DNA from: Leptasterias polaris
Lineage: Eukaryota; Echinodermata; Asteroidea; Forcipulatida; Asteriidae
Assembly: GCA_037783415.1 (NCBI GenBank)
Contig: JAZGTN010000015.1
Coordinates: 7,141,001 to 7,205,000 of the forward strand
Direction of reading: 5' to 3'
DNA: 64,000 nucleotides
The notes below the pieces were generated by a model. It worked only from the letters and a program-made list of their open reading frames with translations, did not search any database and was not told the DNA's origin. Positions 1-13,300 of the stretch are shown in pieces. How positions within the stretch are numbered: position 1 is the stretch's first letter; every line of letters begins with the position of its first letter. Made by a program: the position numbers and the translations under genes.

Positions 1-600
1 AATGGTCTTACCCGTATTAAATAGGATATCGAGATCCATACCGTTATCTGCGGGCCCGGACTTTACCAACCCACTTATCGAAAACAATTTGTTGCGAGCT
101 TTTCGGAGCCAAAATGGAATATCTTTGGTGCAACCTAATTTAAGTAGATCATGGTGGACAACCTCTGTTCTCTTCCTCCCTTGAATTTTATACAGTACTG
201 GGGACATGGCTTTGATCACTAGAAAAGGACCGCGCCAAAGTGGCTGGAGTTTTCGCGACTGACCAACTTTAGTAGCTTTATTTAGTTTGTAAACCAAGTC
301 GCCTGCTTCAAAAATGCTTTGATTGACGTTGTGATCATAATGCCGCTTTTGGTATGTTTGAGCACCGCCGATATTAGCCCTCGCTATAGTGTGGACCTTA
401 CGCAGTCGCTCTTTTAGGTTTTGAACGTATTCATGAGGCTGTACACTTGGGGTTTCAATATCTTTAATATCAAAAACAATTTCCATAGGCTGTTTCACCT
501 CCCGTCCCAACATCATTAGGTTAGGAGTTAGCCCTGTATTACGGTTTGGGAGGGACCGGATGGCGCCAGTAAGTATTCGTTTCGGCAAACTTTGTCCCAA
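1..600 (-). mobile_element. Ty3/Gypsy retrotransposon pol fragment, integrase C-terminal region
   Basis: The minus strand is open from about 600 down to the window edge. It reads in order AIRSLPNRNTGLTPN, LMMLGREV, an amphipathic segment, then GDLVYKLNKATKVGQSRKL, LWRGPFLVIK and VLYKIQG. This is the typical order at the end of a Gypsy-type integrase: the last part of the catalytic core, then the C-terminal GPY/F-like domain (LWRGPFLV). The reading continues past the window edge, so only the C-terminal part is present. No LTR was recognised beside it. The plus-strand reading of the same bases is a shadow. Family identification is confident; whether the element is intact cannot be judged. Confidence 0.85.
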
Positions 601-1610
601 TACCAGGAAGGGTCACGAGTTGTTTTACGGACGCTTCATTTATGTTAATAGCCATGGTGGGTATATCAGTTACTTAAATAATAATTGAATGATACAAATT
701 ACAGAGAGTTTGAAATCTGCTATAAATTTGTATAATATAGACGGTTAAATACCGTATCACTCGCTTGTTACTGCCAGCGCTACTGTCGGGAGTGATGCAC
801 GACAGTTTGACCTGACTAGCAGTAAAATGTTTTGATCGTAAAAGACACACCTTTACAGTAAAACGCAAAGCTCTTTTATTTTAAGAACGCATGTCGAAGC
901 TCACATAGGTTTACAGCAGATTTCAGTAAGACTTATACAATATAAAACAACTAGGGTGACCACCAAAGCTAACAAGAAGCATACAGACCTAGCTACAAAT
1001 ATATCGACGAAATTGCAAATTCAACAAACGCCGGATTTGCTAAGATATGATGATAATTGTTGAAAGTAAACATTAAACGTAATATACAAAATTTTTCTAC
1101 AAAAGGCGGGGAGCTCACACGTTGAAATTTCCACCGTGTGGTAAGCCAAACATTGCATTTGTCCTCGTCAAATCTGGACAAGGAGTATTTCGTAATTTTT
1201 TATTTTTATTTATTTTAATTGCACGCAACAATTAATCCTCGTCGCCAATGTTGTATCTACTATAGTTACCAATGCAGACACTGAGACAGTGTCTGAGCCG
1301 CACCTCGGTGGCCTGGAGAGTGGACAGAGACAACCGTTCACACAGGTTCAGGTTCCAGATACGACTGGCGTGACCGTGGCCAGCATCGCGCTGATGTGCG
1401 CCCCGGTCACGCATGACTGGTTTATTGTTACATAACAACATTTCACTACACTGTTTCGGTTTGATTTAACTTTTTGAATTACAGCAACAGAGACCCTCTA
1501 CACCCGTGGCAAACCAACCGACAAATAAATTATTTTTTGACTCAACTCAGACGCGTACATTCTGCTGCTAGACTGTGTACATAGCAAACTGGCCTTGCGA
1601 AAAGTGATGT
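601..1610. other. Non-coding stretch next to the Gypsy fragment
   Basis: No supportable gene. It may contain Gypsy 3' non-coding or LTR sequence, but no direct-repeat partner lies in the window. Short minus-strand ORFs (for example 1232-1441) match nothing I recognise. Confidence 0.4.
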
Positions 1611-1613
1611 GTG

Positions 1614-1735
1614 ATGAGCGATTCTGTGCAGCTGCTATTTGTATAATGTAATGAAGCTTATGGTTACGGACCCCAGCCAATGGGAGCGAGGTATGCAAAT
1701 TTTGGCCTTTACCGCGCTGGGGGAAAAATTTCGCA
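1614..1735. mobile_element. MITE copy, family A
   Basis: The segment runs from ATTCTGTGCAGCTGCTATTT through TAATGAAGCTT to GGCCTTTACCGCGCTGGGG plus an A-run. The same order of blocks occurs at 13,798-13,935, where both ends carry the GGCCTTTACCGCGCTGGG terminus as an inverted repeat. This copy keeps only one clean terminus, so it is degenerate. Confidence 0.6.
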
Positions 1736-1741
1736 TCCGGG

Positions 1742-1888
1742 ATGTACCACACATTTGACTTAAAAAGAAAAATCATTCTAAAACATGACGCCATCCCAAC
1801 CATTTTCCCAGCTAGTGGGAAGTCGAAGAAGCTACCCGAAAGACGTGAAGAACCTAGAGGAGCATTTGCCAAACGTGGAAAAATGTGG
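1742..1888 (+). pseudogene. THAP-domain-like exon fragment
   Basis: The plus strand reads MYHTFDLKRKIILKHDAIPTIFPASG followed by a basic tail, ending at a good donor (GTAAGT at 1889). The block LKHDAIPTIFP resembles the C-terminal AVPTIF box of THAP zinc-finger domains. The N-terminal C2CH half is not visible upstream, where MITE sequence directly abuts the fragment. I infer a decayed or MITE-interrupted THAP exon, possibly from a P-element-like transposase. The box is short, so confidence is limited. Confidence 0.4.
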
Positions 1889-2029
1889 GTAAGTTTAAAC
1901 TTTGAGGGGCATGTTTTTAGCTTGCGCCAAGCGTCACGATTTTTTGTTGGCACTGCATGCGATTCACTGTGCACGATATCCGCGCGAATGGACTGTCCAC
2001 ATGCAGTCTGCTCTGTGGTAGTAGGCTAG

Positions 2030-3320
2030 CAGTTTTACGGCCCATTTGGTCATTAAAAAGTCACCTTTTTATAATTAAATAGATTTTGTAAATACTAGGC
2101 ATTCAAGTTTCAGCGTACGTATGTGGATATTATTTCTTGAAATAAGATCGTGGCTACATGACAAAATTTGTTGTGATGTGCCATGTAATGAATTCCTCGG
2201 TTTACGAACAGCGCCATAGGTCAAGGTAAAGGGGGGCCTATTCTTAAATTTGTAAATAAAATAAAAACACAATTTGTTTAACCTTTGTTTATTGTTTATT
2301 CACATTCCACTCATAAAAATGTATATATTAATGACAAAAGCTTTTTAAAATACAAACTACCAGTGCCAGGTGCCTTTGAAGTATACGGTTACGGTCTCTT
2401 TACTCTTGGTGGCGCTGTTGGAATTACCAGAGAGTATTGCATTCAACATTGTAACCTCTGCTAAGTACGCCATTATAAAGCACTGTGTTTGTATGCTCTT
2501 ACGGTAATTACAAAGATGGGATGATTTAGAAAAATTGACTAGTGATTGACGAGTTGATCACTACTGTGCAACAGGAGATTTTGTTTCCCCCGAAGATTCT
2601 GGCTCCTTTAAATATTAAGAAAGTTTGTCTGATAAAGCCTTCTTTGGAATAAACTTTTAACAGCTCATGTTAATTTACCGTATAGGGAACACACAGGGGG
2701 ACAAAATACCCTATAACACCGATCCCTCTGTGCCGAATATTTTCATTTACAACCATGTATAAGTACAAAAGTATTAGAGTATAGTCACTTTAAATTTTGG
2801 GGGGACATATTTATAGTTTTTGTTTTTATTTATTATGTCATCTGTTGTTATCTTATTCATATTTCTATATATTTGTATCCCATGGCGATTGAAAAAAAAA
2901 GATAAGTAAACACACTGTCCATAAAAAAAATCAAACATCAATCAATGGGACGACACAGTTATTTTTCAGTAACTTGACGCAGAAACATCGTATTCTAGGG
3001 CAATAAGAATCAATAATTTCAACTAGAACATGACACAATCAATCATGCCTGCTATGACGCACAAGTTCCGTCAAAACGACAAAATAAATGAAAATACGGG
3101 TAGCTCACACTCGCACTAATAGATCCAGGCACATGGGAAAGAGCAGTTGTGAAACTTCCGGTAAAATCTCCAATATAATTCGAAATTACGTAAGCCAAAA
3201 CTGCTAATTTGCAGAAAAAGGTGGCTGCCGAAAAAGGCTCCTGAGTGTAAGGTCCCCAGAAAAGAATCCCTAATAATAAGAAGCCCTAGTTACTACCAGG
3301 GAAACGGCTTAGAAAACCGT
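2030..3320. other. Non-coding AT-rich stretch
   Basis: No ORF with coding character, no tRNA and no clear transposon. It includes a poly-A run near 2,890 and scattered homopolymers. Confidence 0.5.
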
Positions 3321-3327
3321 TTTATGT

Positions 3328-3556
3328 TGCCATCGCCCGTCCAGTTGTGCCATCGTTCGTTGCGTCGTGCTGTCGTCCATTGCTTTGTGCCGTCGTCTGT
3401 AGCGTTTTTCCGTCGTCCGTTGCGTCGTGCCGTCATCCATTGCGTCGTAATGTCGTCCATTGCGTCGTGCCGTCGCTCGTTGCGTCGTGCCGTCGTCCGT
3501 TGTGTCGTGCCGTCCTCTGTTTCGTTGTGCTGCCTTCTGTTTCGTTGTGCCGCAAA
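3328..3556. repeat. GTCGT-rich minisatellite, unit about 20-21 bp
   Basis: About eleven diverged direct copies of a unit like CGTCGTCCGTTGCGTCGTGC. The Arg/Val/Ser-rich ORFs across it are artefacts of the repeat. Confidence 0.85.
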
Positions 3557-3818
3557 CCCCTTTTTGTATAGTTTTTACTTAAACGGGCCCACATCTAATT
3601 TGATGAAAATCATAAGTGAGTTGAATATAAAAAATAGTATTGCCAATCAATAGTGCGCACAAGCGATATCAATTTACATACTTCATGTGAATGGTATATT
3701 AGCCCTTTAACCTCATTCCATTTCATGTAACATACTCAAGGTTTTTAAAACAATAAAAACACAACGTCAAAGTACCGTCCCACGGTGTCAATCGATAAAT
3801 CGCCAATTAGTAATGGCC

Positions 3819-3825
3819 TATAAAA
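3819..3825 (+). promoter_or_regulatory. TATA box of the three-domain lectin gene
   Basis: TATAAAA lies 93 bases before the start codon at 3912. That leaves room for a transcription start near 3,850 and a 5' UTR of about 60 bases. The first exon's ATG and the signal peptide directly downstream support it as the core promoter. Confidence 0.6.
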
Positions 3826-3911
3826 CCAATAGATTTGGTAATCTGCAACCATTTGGTTTGAACTCACCCGAACTACCAGATGAAGTAAATGCGGACAGTT
3901 TCTGTTGAAAA

Positions 3912-3968
3912 ATGAAAGTCTTCGTTTTCTTAGCGGCAATCGGCCTCGTTACTGTCCAAGTTATTGAG
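3912..3968 (+). CDS. Exon 1: signal peptide
   Basis: Nineteen codons: a basic N-terminus, then the hydrophobic core VFVFLAAIGLVTVQV. The donor GAG|GTCAGT leaves phase 0. It is too short for a length-filtered ORF list. It is joined to this gene because exon 2 begins in phase 0 and ends in phase 1, exactly what the first lectin exon needs. Confidence 0.75.
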
Positions 3969-4292
3969 GTCAGTTCTATGAAACTAAGTTTTTAAGTTAG
4001 ATTAATCGGTATTAATAAAATCATCGGTGGCATGGGCATAGGTGTACAACCCAGGGGGCAGGGTCAGGTGCAATTGCCTTCCCAAATTCGGGCAAAAGAG
4101 TGGGACAAATTTGGGCAGAGCAAGAAGAAGAAGAAAACAAAAAGACTTTTACCTGGAATTAGAAATTGGCACTTTTGTTTTTAACTGTGTAATATTTTGG
4201 GAAAATTAACGTTTTAATATTTTGTATTCCTCTATTCTTACTTCTTGCTATGCTCTACGCGAGTGGGCCCAACAACAACGGCGCACCCAAGT

Positions 4293-4330
<38 letters not shown>

Positions 4331-7300
4331 CTCGGGGGGCTTGAGCCCCCCCCCCCCACAAGAGGGTCAACAAAAACCAAAATAAAACGGGGGAGGAAGG
4401 GGGAAGGAAAAAAGAGCCGAGGGAGAAAAGTCGCAAATGTGTGTGTAGTTTTTGGTTTTTATTTCCGGTGGCAGTATTTTCTTTTCTTCCTTTACCATTC
4501 GCAATTTTTTTCCTGCCAAATTACTCTTTTATACGGGAGATTCGATAACTCGAGGTGCGCGCGAGGTGCGAGGTGCAAGATTTTGAACACCATTTTATGA
4601 CAACTCCCTACATAATTGTTTCAACTTGCAACAATAACACATTAAGCATTTGAAACCAACGGGCCAATTTGTCCAGGATAAAATATATCTCACGTCATTC
4701 CGGCATTCAACGGTTTTCCCCCCTTATGGATTGTCTGTAGTACTACCCTTGAATTTGAGAAACGCCGGATAGTAATGTTTTTTTATCCGCGATGTTTTTA
4801 ATGAATATGCATGGACCAGATACCGACCAGATCCAAAATGAATATCATCACGCGTTGCTTCTTTTTCAAATTTTTCATTTTAGTCGGCTATGTTCAGGGA
4901 TTAAAAAGGTCTGCAATCCTACCCTTATATTAATCTGATATAAATTATTATTATGTGACACCACTTTCGCAAAACAAAGGTTTATCTTTAGGATCTGGGT
5001 TTGCCGCCCACTTATTAATGGAATTTGCCGCCCAGTGATGAAAAGTAGGTGGGAATTTTTAAAAATAAACTTAAAAGATTTATATGGATCAGAAGTGCTT
5101 AAAAATGTTATGCATAAAGAGGCTTGATTTTTCACCCCTAAAACGCCAAAAGCTCAGAGCTCCAGGGGGCTTTGCCCCGTGGACCCCCACCGGGGCTTCG
5201 CCCCTGGACCCCACCAGGGGCCGTAAGGCCGGCCCCTGGACCCCACCCAATACATTGGTTTGAGCCCCCCCAAAACACAATCCTGGGTGCGCCGTTGCCC
5301 AACAACCAAGCATACTGTCTTCCTTTGTTCGGTCCAGTTGGTCACTTCTGCGTGGCAGCGTCATCATCCTCTTAATCAGCTGATTTTAATTCAGTAGTCA
5401 TGTAATAAAAGTTGCAGACCTAAAGATTTGTTTAGGTGTCACAGAGTCAATTTTGTTGTCTGCCCAATTTCCCTGTCACTCCGTTTAGTGATAATGTAGT
5501 TCATATAGTCAAATTTAGGTCTAAGATATACTGCATCATTTATAATGATCGAATACCTTATTGGCGAGTTTACTTTAATTAAAGATGGGCTTTCGGCTCA
5601 AATTCAGTTTGTTTTCGTAACCTTTCAATGCTAAATTTGTTAACATCCAAAAACATCCAATGACGTCACATTTGAAATATACAGCTCTTTAGGTTTTTGT
5701 CCGGGGATTTGTTAAAATTAATTTCCGAATTCCTGAATTTTAATTTTAAACAAAGCAATCCTGTTTGGACAGTACAGAACTATTTACTGTTGACATAAAA
5801 AAACGTTATGTTTCAAACTTCACTCTGAAAAGAGTATAAAATTTAATTACATTTTACACCATATAATTTTCTGTTTGCTAAAAGGTACATAAAGGACGTG
5901 TACAAAATCGACTTTGGTTCCTTTCCAAACCTGAGTTCAGTTCAGATACACATTTATTTCCATACTTCTATGTAGAAAAACGATAAGTACATGTAATTAT
6001 GGAGTGGGCTCGGACCTTGGGCTCGGACCTTTGAGCCCTTTTCAAACCTCGGCTTGGGCTCGAGCTTGGGCTTTGGCATTGGCTCCGTTAATAAGGGACG
6101 TGCACAAAATCTACTTTGAGCCTGTTCCAAACATCGGCTTGGGCTCGGGCCGTTGAGCCCTTTCTAAACCTCGGCTTGGGCTTAAGCTTGAGCTTTGGCT
6201 TTATAGCTCCGTCACCACCAAAGCTGCACGATGGTTCGAACATCAAACGAAGCCTGCGCCGTTGTCACAGATGATTTTGTTCCCCCGGTGATTCTGTCAA
6301 CAACAAATTGTATATAGAACTTTCCTCTCAAAGCGTTTGTGGACCTTATTCGATGAAATGTTATCACGTTGGTTAAAAATTATGATTTTGTTTTGTTTTG
6401 AAACTGCACAGTATAGGAACGAGTTTTTTCTTTTCATGGTACCCCAAGAACGTTGTTAACGAGATGTTTATGTTTTTAAATCTAAACAGGCTCAAGATGA
6501 CTTGGACTGGGACGGTTTGGGAGAGGCGGATGGCAGTCTTTATAAACTCACACGTACGTAGAATTTGGGGCATTGTAGTTGGCACAGTGGTTTCATCCCT
6601 GCCTTTCACATCAGTTTGTGACCCAGGTTCGATTCCCGGAACAGAGCCTTGCATGGGTGGATATGGGTTACAGTTCCCATTAAATAGGCTTACCTCCCAC
6701 GTAGCGCTGAGATCCTCGGTGAAGATTTGTCAACTTTCAAAGTACTGCGAACAATGACACCAACACTTAAGTTAATTTGAAGTTAATTTGAACAGTAAAA
6801 TTATTTGCATGAAATTAATATCACAATACCCTTTGAATGATCCAATGATGTTTTTCAATGCCTCAAACCAAACAAATACAAATTTCAGCCTTTTTAATGT
6901 CACACACAGTATTCATGAGGTTTTCCAGGTTCAAATTCAGTTTTGTGATGTTCTCATTTTCCAATAGATAGGGTCGTCATGAAAATCGAAAAATTAAAAG
7001 TCTCTACCTCACGTTAAAACGTTGTAAAATGAAGCTGTATTTGATACGCTTCCAATGGAATCTTGTCGACATTCTAAAACATATAATGGTGTCACATCAT
7101 CCAGTTTTTAATTCCTGTGTTTTGATGATTTTTTTTCTATCAAAATGGCATCGAATTTGTCCTTTTGACTGACTCAAAATAAAAATCTTTGAAATGCACA
7201 GACCCTTTTGTTGTTGCTACCCAAGCACGCGCCATGTTTCAAATGTTGCTCTCAAAGACTATCATACCAGTTTAATGTTAGGTTTGAGAGTTGTTTAACC

Positions 7301-10300
7301 TTTTGTCCACGTTCCAAAGGACCCTATCTATTTAAAAATGAGTAAATCAAAAACAGTTAATTTGACCCTGAATACCTTCTTTGATACCAGCATAACTATC
7401 ACCTTCTTTTAATGTATTTGTTTCTTGATAGCATTATCCATCGTTGGATTTAATACGGAACAAAGTTCGACTTACGGAGATGCCTACCCATCCTCAAAAG
7501 CTGTGGACGGGGACGCAGACCATGGCTTTTCCCACACAAGTAAGTATTGTGCGAATAAACATTTTATTTTGTAGTATGCGCAGTTCTTTGTGTGAATTGA
7601 ATAGACTGTGCAAGTCTCGCGCGCATTCGAACTTCCGGGACCATAGTGGTCCCAACCATATGGAGTTTTACGTGGGCGAGATTTTGTTTCGTCAATTATT
7701 TTAGTTTAACGTAGTTTATGACCTAGAAAATTATACATGTTGTTGGGAACGCAATACTAAGTGATAACAAAATATGAAAGTAAAACCAATTCAACAATAT
7801 AACGAAGAAAACCCGAGAATTAAACTTGACCTCAGCTTCCGGTTATTGCAAAAAATTAAGAATTTTGTGCTCACCTCCGATCATAAAACTTATGTAAAAG
7901 CTTGTTTTGGATGCGCGATTATAATCGCCGGATGCTGTAATTGCAAAGCAAACCCTTTTCATTGCAGTCTATGGTGTTGAGGCGTCGGCATTCCTCTTTA
8001 AACTGCGATACGGGTCAATTTAAAACCCGTTTGACCTTCACGAATCTGCGTAAGGGGTTTCTAAAAAGTTAACATCAAAAAAGCATCCTTGTCCCAGAGT
8101 TTTAATTTGTTTTTAATAATAATTAACACACTTTGGCGTATTTTTTTAAAAAGCTAAAATTAATTTCATGAAATTGTAATAATTTATTTTTGTTGTTCAG
8201 ATTTTGTCATGAGATATAATTTAAAACAAAGATTTGATTTCAGAAATAAAAATGTTCTTCGTTTGACGTGTTTTCTCGTTCGGATACGCGCGAGACTTGC
8301 ACAGCCTATAGTGATTTTTGTTTACCCGTTTGATTTTAAACAGTCCTTCTCTTGCCCAAACTTTGGACCTGAAAGATTATACAGATTCGAGCCGAGGGCT
8401 CGCATTGATTACCGCTTCCAGTGCTCCTATAAGTTCCGGACCTACTCTTCGTTTGAAGACTCAGAAAGACTATTGGAAACTGAGTGAATAACAAGAGTAA
8501 ACTTGAACTTAAAGCCTCTTCTTTTAAAGCTTACCGTAAATTGTTATACTGAAGTAATCAGAACCAAATGTCCCGAGAAACATTCAAGTCAGGAATACTA
8601 TCTTATTCATGATATTATTTTCTGTTTACTAAAAAGTACCTAAAGGACCAGCACAAAATCGAGTTTGGGCCTTTTTCCAACCGCGGCTTGGTCTCCGGCT
8701 TGGGTTGTGGCTTCTGCACCAAAATAAATGACGTTCACAAAATCGACTTTTGGTCTTTTTCAAACCGCGGCTTGGGCTCCCTTTGAGCTTTTTCCAAACC
8801 TCGGCTTGGGCTGTGGCTTTGGCTCCGTAGAGAAGGACGAGCAAAAAAACTACTTTGGGTATTTTCCAAACCTCGGCTTGGGCTGTGGCTTTGGCTCCGT
8901 AATAAAAAAGGGCGTGCACAAAATCTACTTTATTCATTTACGATAAGGCATATACGTAATTTCATAATTTATCTCCTATTGGTAAATAACGCAATTACAT
9001 CCATACAAACCTTGGAGGACCGGTCTAGTAGCTTTTGCTCTGACTGCACTGTTCTTGCTGAACATCGGACTGTCAATTCCGCTGGCGACAATGCTTTCAC
9101 AAACGCAGCTCCTGGAATGCACTCCCAAATCAAATCAAATCAGAAAATTATACACTATTCAATCATTTAGGAAGCACTTAAAAAACACTTATTTTCAACT
9201 AAAGTATTCGTTTTTTCTGGAATGTTAAAACAAGGATGTCTCAAAATCTTACATTTTATGGACATCTCGAGTTCTCGGATACACACTTTATAAATACAAT
9301 TTGTTTAGGCGCGGATCCTTGGTTGGGTCCAGGGGATGGATCCAGGAGGTGGGCAGGGGGATCAAGACCCATCCCTGCTGTTGATGACTTATTTTTGTAG
9401 TTTGTTATTTGCTACCAGTTTTCTTTTGCTTTTGTCAACTTTAAAATTGCAAACTTGCGCTACTTAATAATTATAATGGTAACCCATGATTTCATAATCC
9501 ATAACCCAGACCTAAGTTCATAATTTGCATTGTACCCAGAATCGTCGCAACCTTCCAGTCACTTTGTAAGTTTTTGTTTTGTTTGGAGGTGTTTGTTTGT
9601 TTGTTTGTATCTTTCTTTCGGTGTTTATTTGTTTGTTTGTTTATTTTTGTTCAGGGGGTTGGACTCCTCCCTGGCAAAATTGCTGGATCCGCACGTGTTG
9701 TTAACAATATCGACATACGGTGATGGGTCCAAGAGCAACATTACCATAAAGAATTACATTAATGCTTCATTTGGGTTTACTGAACTATTATTTGTTGACT
9801 ATTGTTCCTCGGGCTGAAAGCAACTTGTGAAAACATCGTTGTTATTTCTTTCCAACTTAGTGTGTTTTGCTTATTTTCAAAACAGAGCTAGACGATCGAC
9901 CGTTCTGGACAGTTCTACTCAAAGAGGAACACTGTATCGGAAAGGTCACCCTGTTCAATCGTAAAGATTGCTGCAGTAAGTATTGAATTTTAATAAAAAA
10001 AATGCAATGTCCTTACCGCTTCTTATAGCATTTTTTTTTCACTTTTAGCTTTAAGATGATTATGATATGCAGGTAAATAAGTTTCAAGAATTGGTTTTTG
10101 AACGGAGGTTTGGAGTAGTTGACGAACAGTTTCCAGATGAAACTATACACATTTAAATCTAATCTTTTCGTACAATTTAAATGCCTCTGCCATAATAGGG
10201 AAGCCACCAGAGGCTAAGAGGCTAGAGTCCCTCTCTTAATAGAACCATCTCCCATCTCTCGCCCCTAAACAAATAAATAAAAGATAAGAACAAGTAAAAA

Positions 10301-13300
10301 ACACACCCCATAATAATAGTTTGGTTTTTGTTTGGAAAACACATAAACATGTACGGTCCAGTACATCAAATATTATAATATTAATTGTATATAATATTGG
10401 TATAAATTTTGCACTCCTTGCAAATGGTTTCTCTTGGTAAAAATAAAAATGTCTTTTGCTATGCTGGTACTCGTTCAGCAACTTAACGAGGATAAAGGTG
10501 TGGTGCCCAAAGACGATGGAAACTTGTGCAAGTTGCTCTATATGTTGTGCAAGTAAAAAGCTTATGACTTTAGGCACTGATGATGGCTTCCGTGAACTGT
10601 TCCACTGTGTGTAGTTCAATGATGTCCTTGGGGAGCGCATCCTAGTAACGCAGAGCTCTTGGGCAGAAGCTTTGTTTGTATGTTGTCAGATTTTGATTAT
10701 GGCCACACTATAGCCATGTGTCCCACGACACCCAGCGCCCCCTCCATGCACACCCTCCAATGCACAATCTCCATACATGTGGTATTAGCACATAGCAAAC
10801 CTCCCCATGTGAAATAAAGGGTGTACAAGCTTTCCAAACCTAGTGAAAACATTATCTTATTCAACAAATGGCAATGAAGGGCCATCTAGCGAGGAGGTGA
10901 CGTGGGACCATGGCATGTGGAAGGTAAAACAAAAATAACACGAATAGTCATATGGAGGTTTATCCACACAGAAATACCCTTTAGGCAGAATTTCCCCTGT
11001 ACCGGAATGCCCTTTTCTCCACTTTACCATTGACCATTGATCGCTCAAAACGAAAAGCTCAAAGCTACGTCACCTACTTTTTTTTTCAACAGGTAAACGT
11101 TTACAGAATGCTGTTGTCCGAGCCGGGACCAGTCAGTTCTACAATTTGAATGGACGGTGCGGGAAACCAGTGTCACATCACCTCGCCAAGAAACCCGGAG
11201 GTATTATTGAGGTTTATTGTGACCCGCCGTTGTTGGCGAGTGAAGTCAACGTTGTTCTACCGACCAAACAATACCTACAGCTGCAGGAAGTGATGTTGGA
11301 AGAGTATCCCATTCAACGGTGCCATCAACTAGAAAGTAAGTCAGCAGAAAGTATTACTCAGACGAATGTTTCCCTAAATCGTCTTAAACAGTGTAGATTG
11401 TACCTTAAGATCCTCTAATACTCTGCCGCTTCCAATGTGGCAACGTAAACAGTGAGCGATCCCTGACCATACGGCAGGATACGGTTGTAAGACCTCTGAC
11501 TGTGGCCCCGAACAAAGATACTGACAAAATAGAAAGACCGTCTTTATCATAAGCCATTTTGAAATATGGTGGACACAATGCATGACACTATTAGATTTGG
11601 GTAAATCTGTCTGTAAACCCAAACCAAACAGTGCTCTCCACCGTATAGCAAAAAGGCTAATTGGTAGAGCACTGGTAAGTAAACCCGGAAGTCGCAGGTT
11701 CAAATCCTGCACTTATCTTTTTTTCTTTGCGCACCCCAACATTTGTAGTAAAATCAATGTAACTTTATAGCGATATTATTGTTGTACTTCACGACTAAAA
11801 ATGTATTAGATTAGTTCAAATAGTGAAAATCAGAGAACGCATCAACTTTTTTGAAACATTTTCAAAATGGAAGAGCTGAAATTTTAATTAAACGTAACGT
11901 GTAAAGCACCAGGGAGGTATCTTGCAGCTGTCACCAACAAATTACTTCGTCACTGTTCAATTACGTGCAATCCAATTTTGTCTGGAACGCAAGGAAGTGT
12001 TGTAGTTGTTACAGATATTGTAAACTTCACGAATACAAAAGAGGCGTTAGCATTGACCTTCAAATTATGATAATAATGATAAGAGCATTAAAATTAAAAA
12101 TTATAATAACAATAACAACCAATTTCACCTGTTGATCATGATTATCAGAATAAGAAGAGAGGAACCGTTACTATTACTTAAAACAAAAACACACATTGTT
12201 TTCAATTAATTGGATTAGTTATGAGAACAAAGGAAAAACCAGATGGTGCACATTCTGGCACGAATCAGATATAATGAAGAGTGTGTACAGTCATCAATAT
12301 AAACAGTAATTTGAGCTATGGAATGCGTTTTAAAACATCAATAAAAAGTTGCAAATTTACCTCTAAACCAGAATTCATTTGAATGAAAATAATAACAAGC
12401 TGCAAATTTACCTCTGACCCAGGGAGACTCTCTATTCTGAGTGACCCGACCGAACAAAGCTCTGGATACGATGATACCCTGTTCCCACCGGAAAAAGCAG
12501 CCGATGGTTTCATTGGCACTGCTCCGGGTATTCGCTTCAGTCACACCGGTAAGTCATTCTGCTACACGGGAAGAAACCTTCTAGTGTGCCGTATCAATCC
12601 CACTGTCACTTAAAATCGATACATCTGAAAATTGTTAATATAAATACGCAGTAAGACCTAATCTCCCATTAAAAAAAGCCTCCCCATCCAGTATAATAGA
12701 TAAGAAGTTTACTATGAGTGTGGCGCTATAGTGACATGAAGTGAATCTATACAGGGATCTCGACTTCTTCTAGGAGTGCGGTTGGCTATTTTTAGTTGTT
12801 TAAATATTTTTTACAAATTAGAGATCGCCTAATATCATAAGGCCATTGACGGCCACATCGAGGTGAGGGCTGTTAACTGATGTGGGCCATTGACCCAAAT
12901 CAACTGTCACCGGGGGCACGCTGCCACCTACTCCTGGAGCTGAAACAGGGTTACCCCCTTCACAGTCCGTTAGGATGTAGGCATAAGTATCATCCACTAG
13001 GAGCCTGGCTGGTTGAGCAGAATGCACCACCTTCCCAACTTTTTACAAAGCAATTATGGTTAAGTACCTTGCTCAAGGGCACAAGTGTCATAACCGGGTA
13101 TCGAACCCGCACTCTACCGCTAACAACACCAGGGCCCAATTTCATACAGCTGCTTAATAAGCAGAAAATATTGCTGAACAATTTGTTGCTTAGCAGAAAT
13201 GAGCAGGATACCAGTCACAAAATGTACATAAGTCATGGTAGTTTGCCTGTAATCTTATTCTGGTAAGCATAATTTTGATGTGCTTAGCCACTTTTTGTGC

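Noticed and set aside
1498..1974. 158-residue minus-strand ORF
   Set aside because: It crosses a MITE and is antisense to the THAP-like fragment; no domain is recognisable.
3324..3653. Arg/Val/Ser-rich ORFs resembling a repeat protein
   Set aside because: Low-complexity readings of the 20-21-bp minisatellite, open in two frames.
4248..4600. Gly-rich and Pro-rich ORFs
   Set aside because: Produced by the poly-G/poly-C tract at 4,293-4,357.
11630..11725. Functional tRNA gene
   Set aside because: A and B boxes are present, but the acceptor stem does not pair, so it is a SINE relic.
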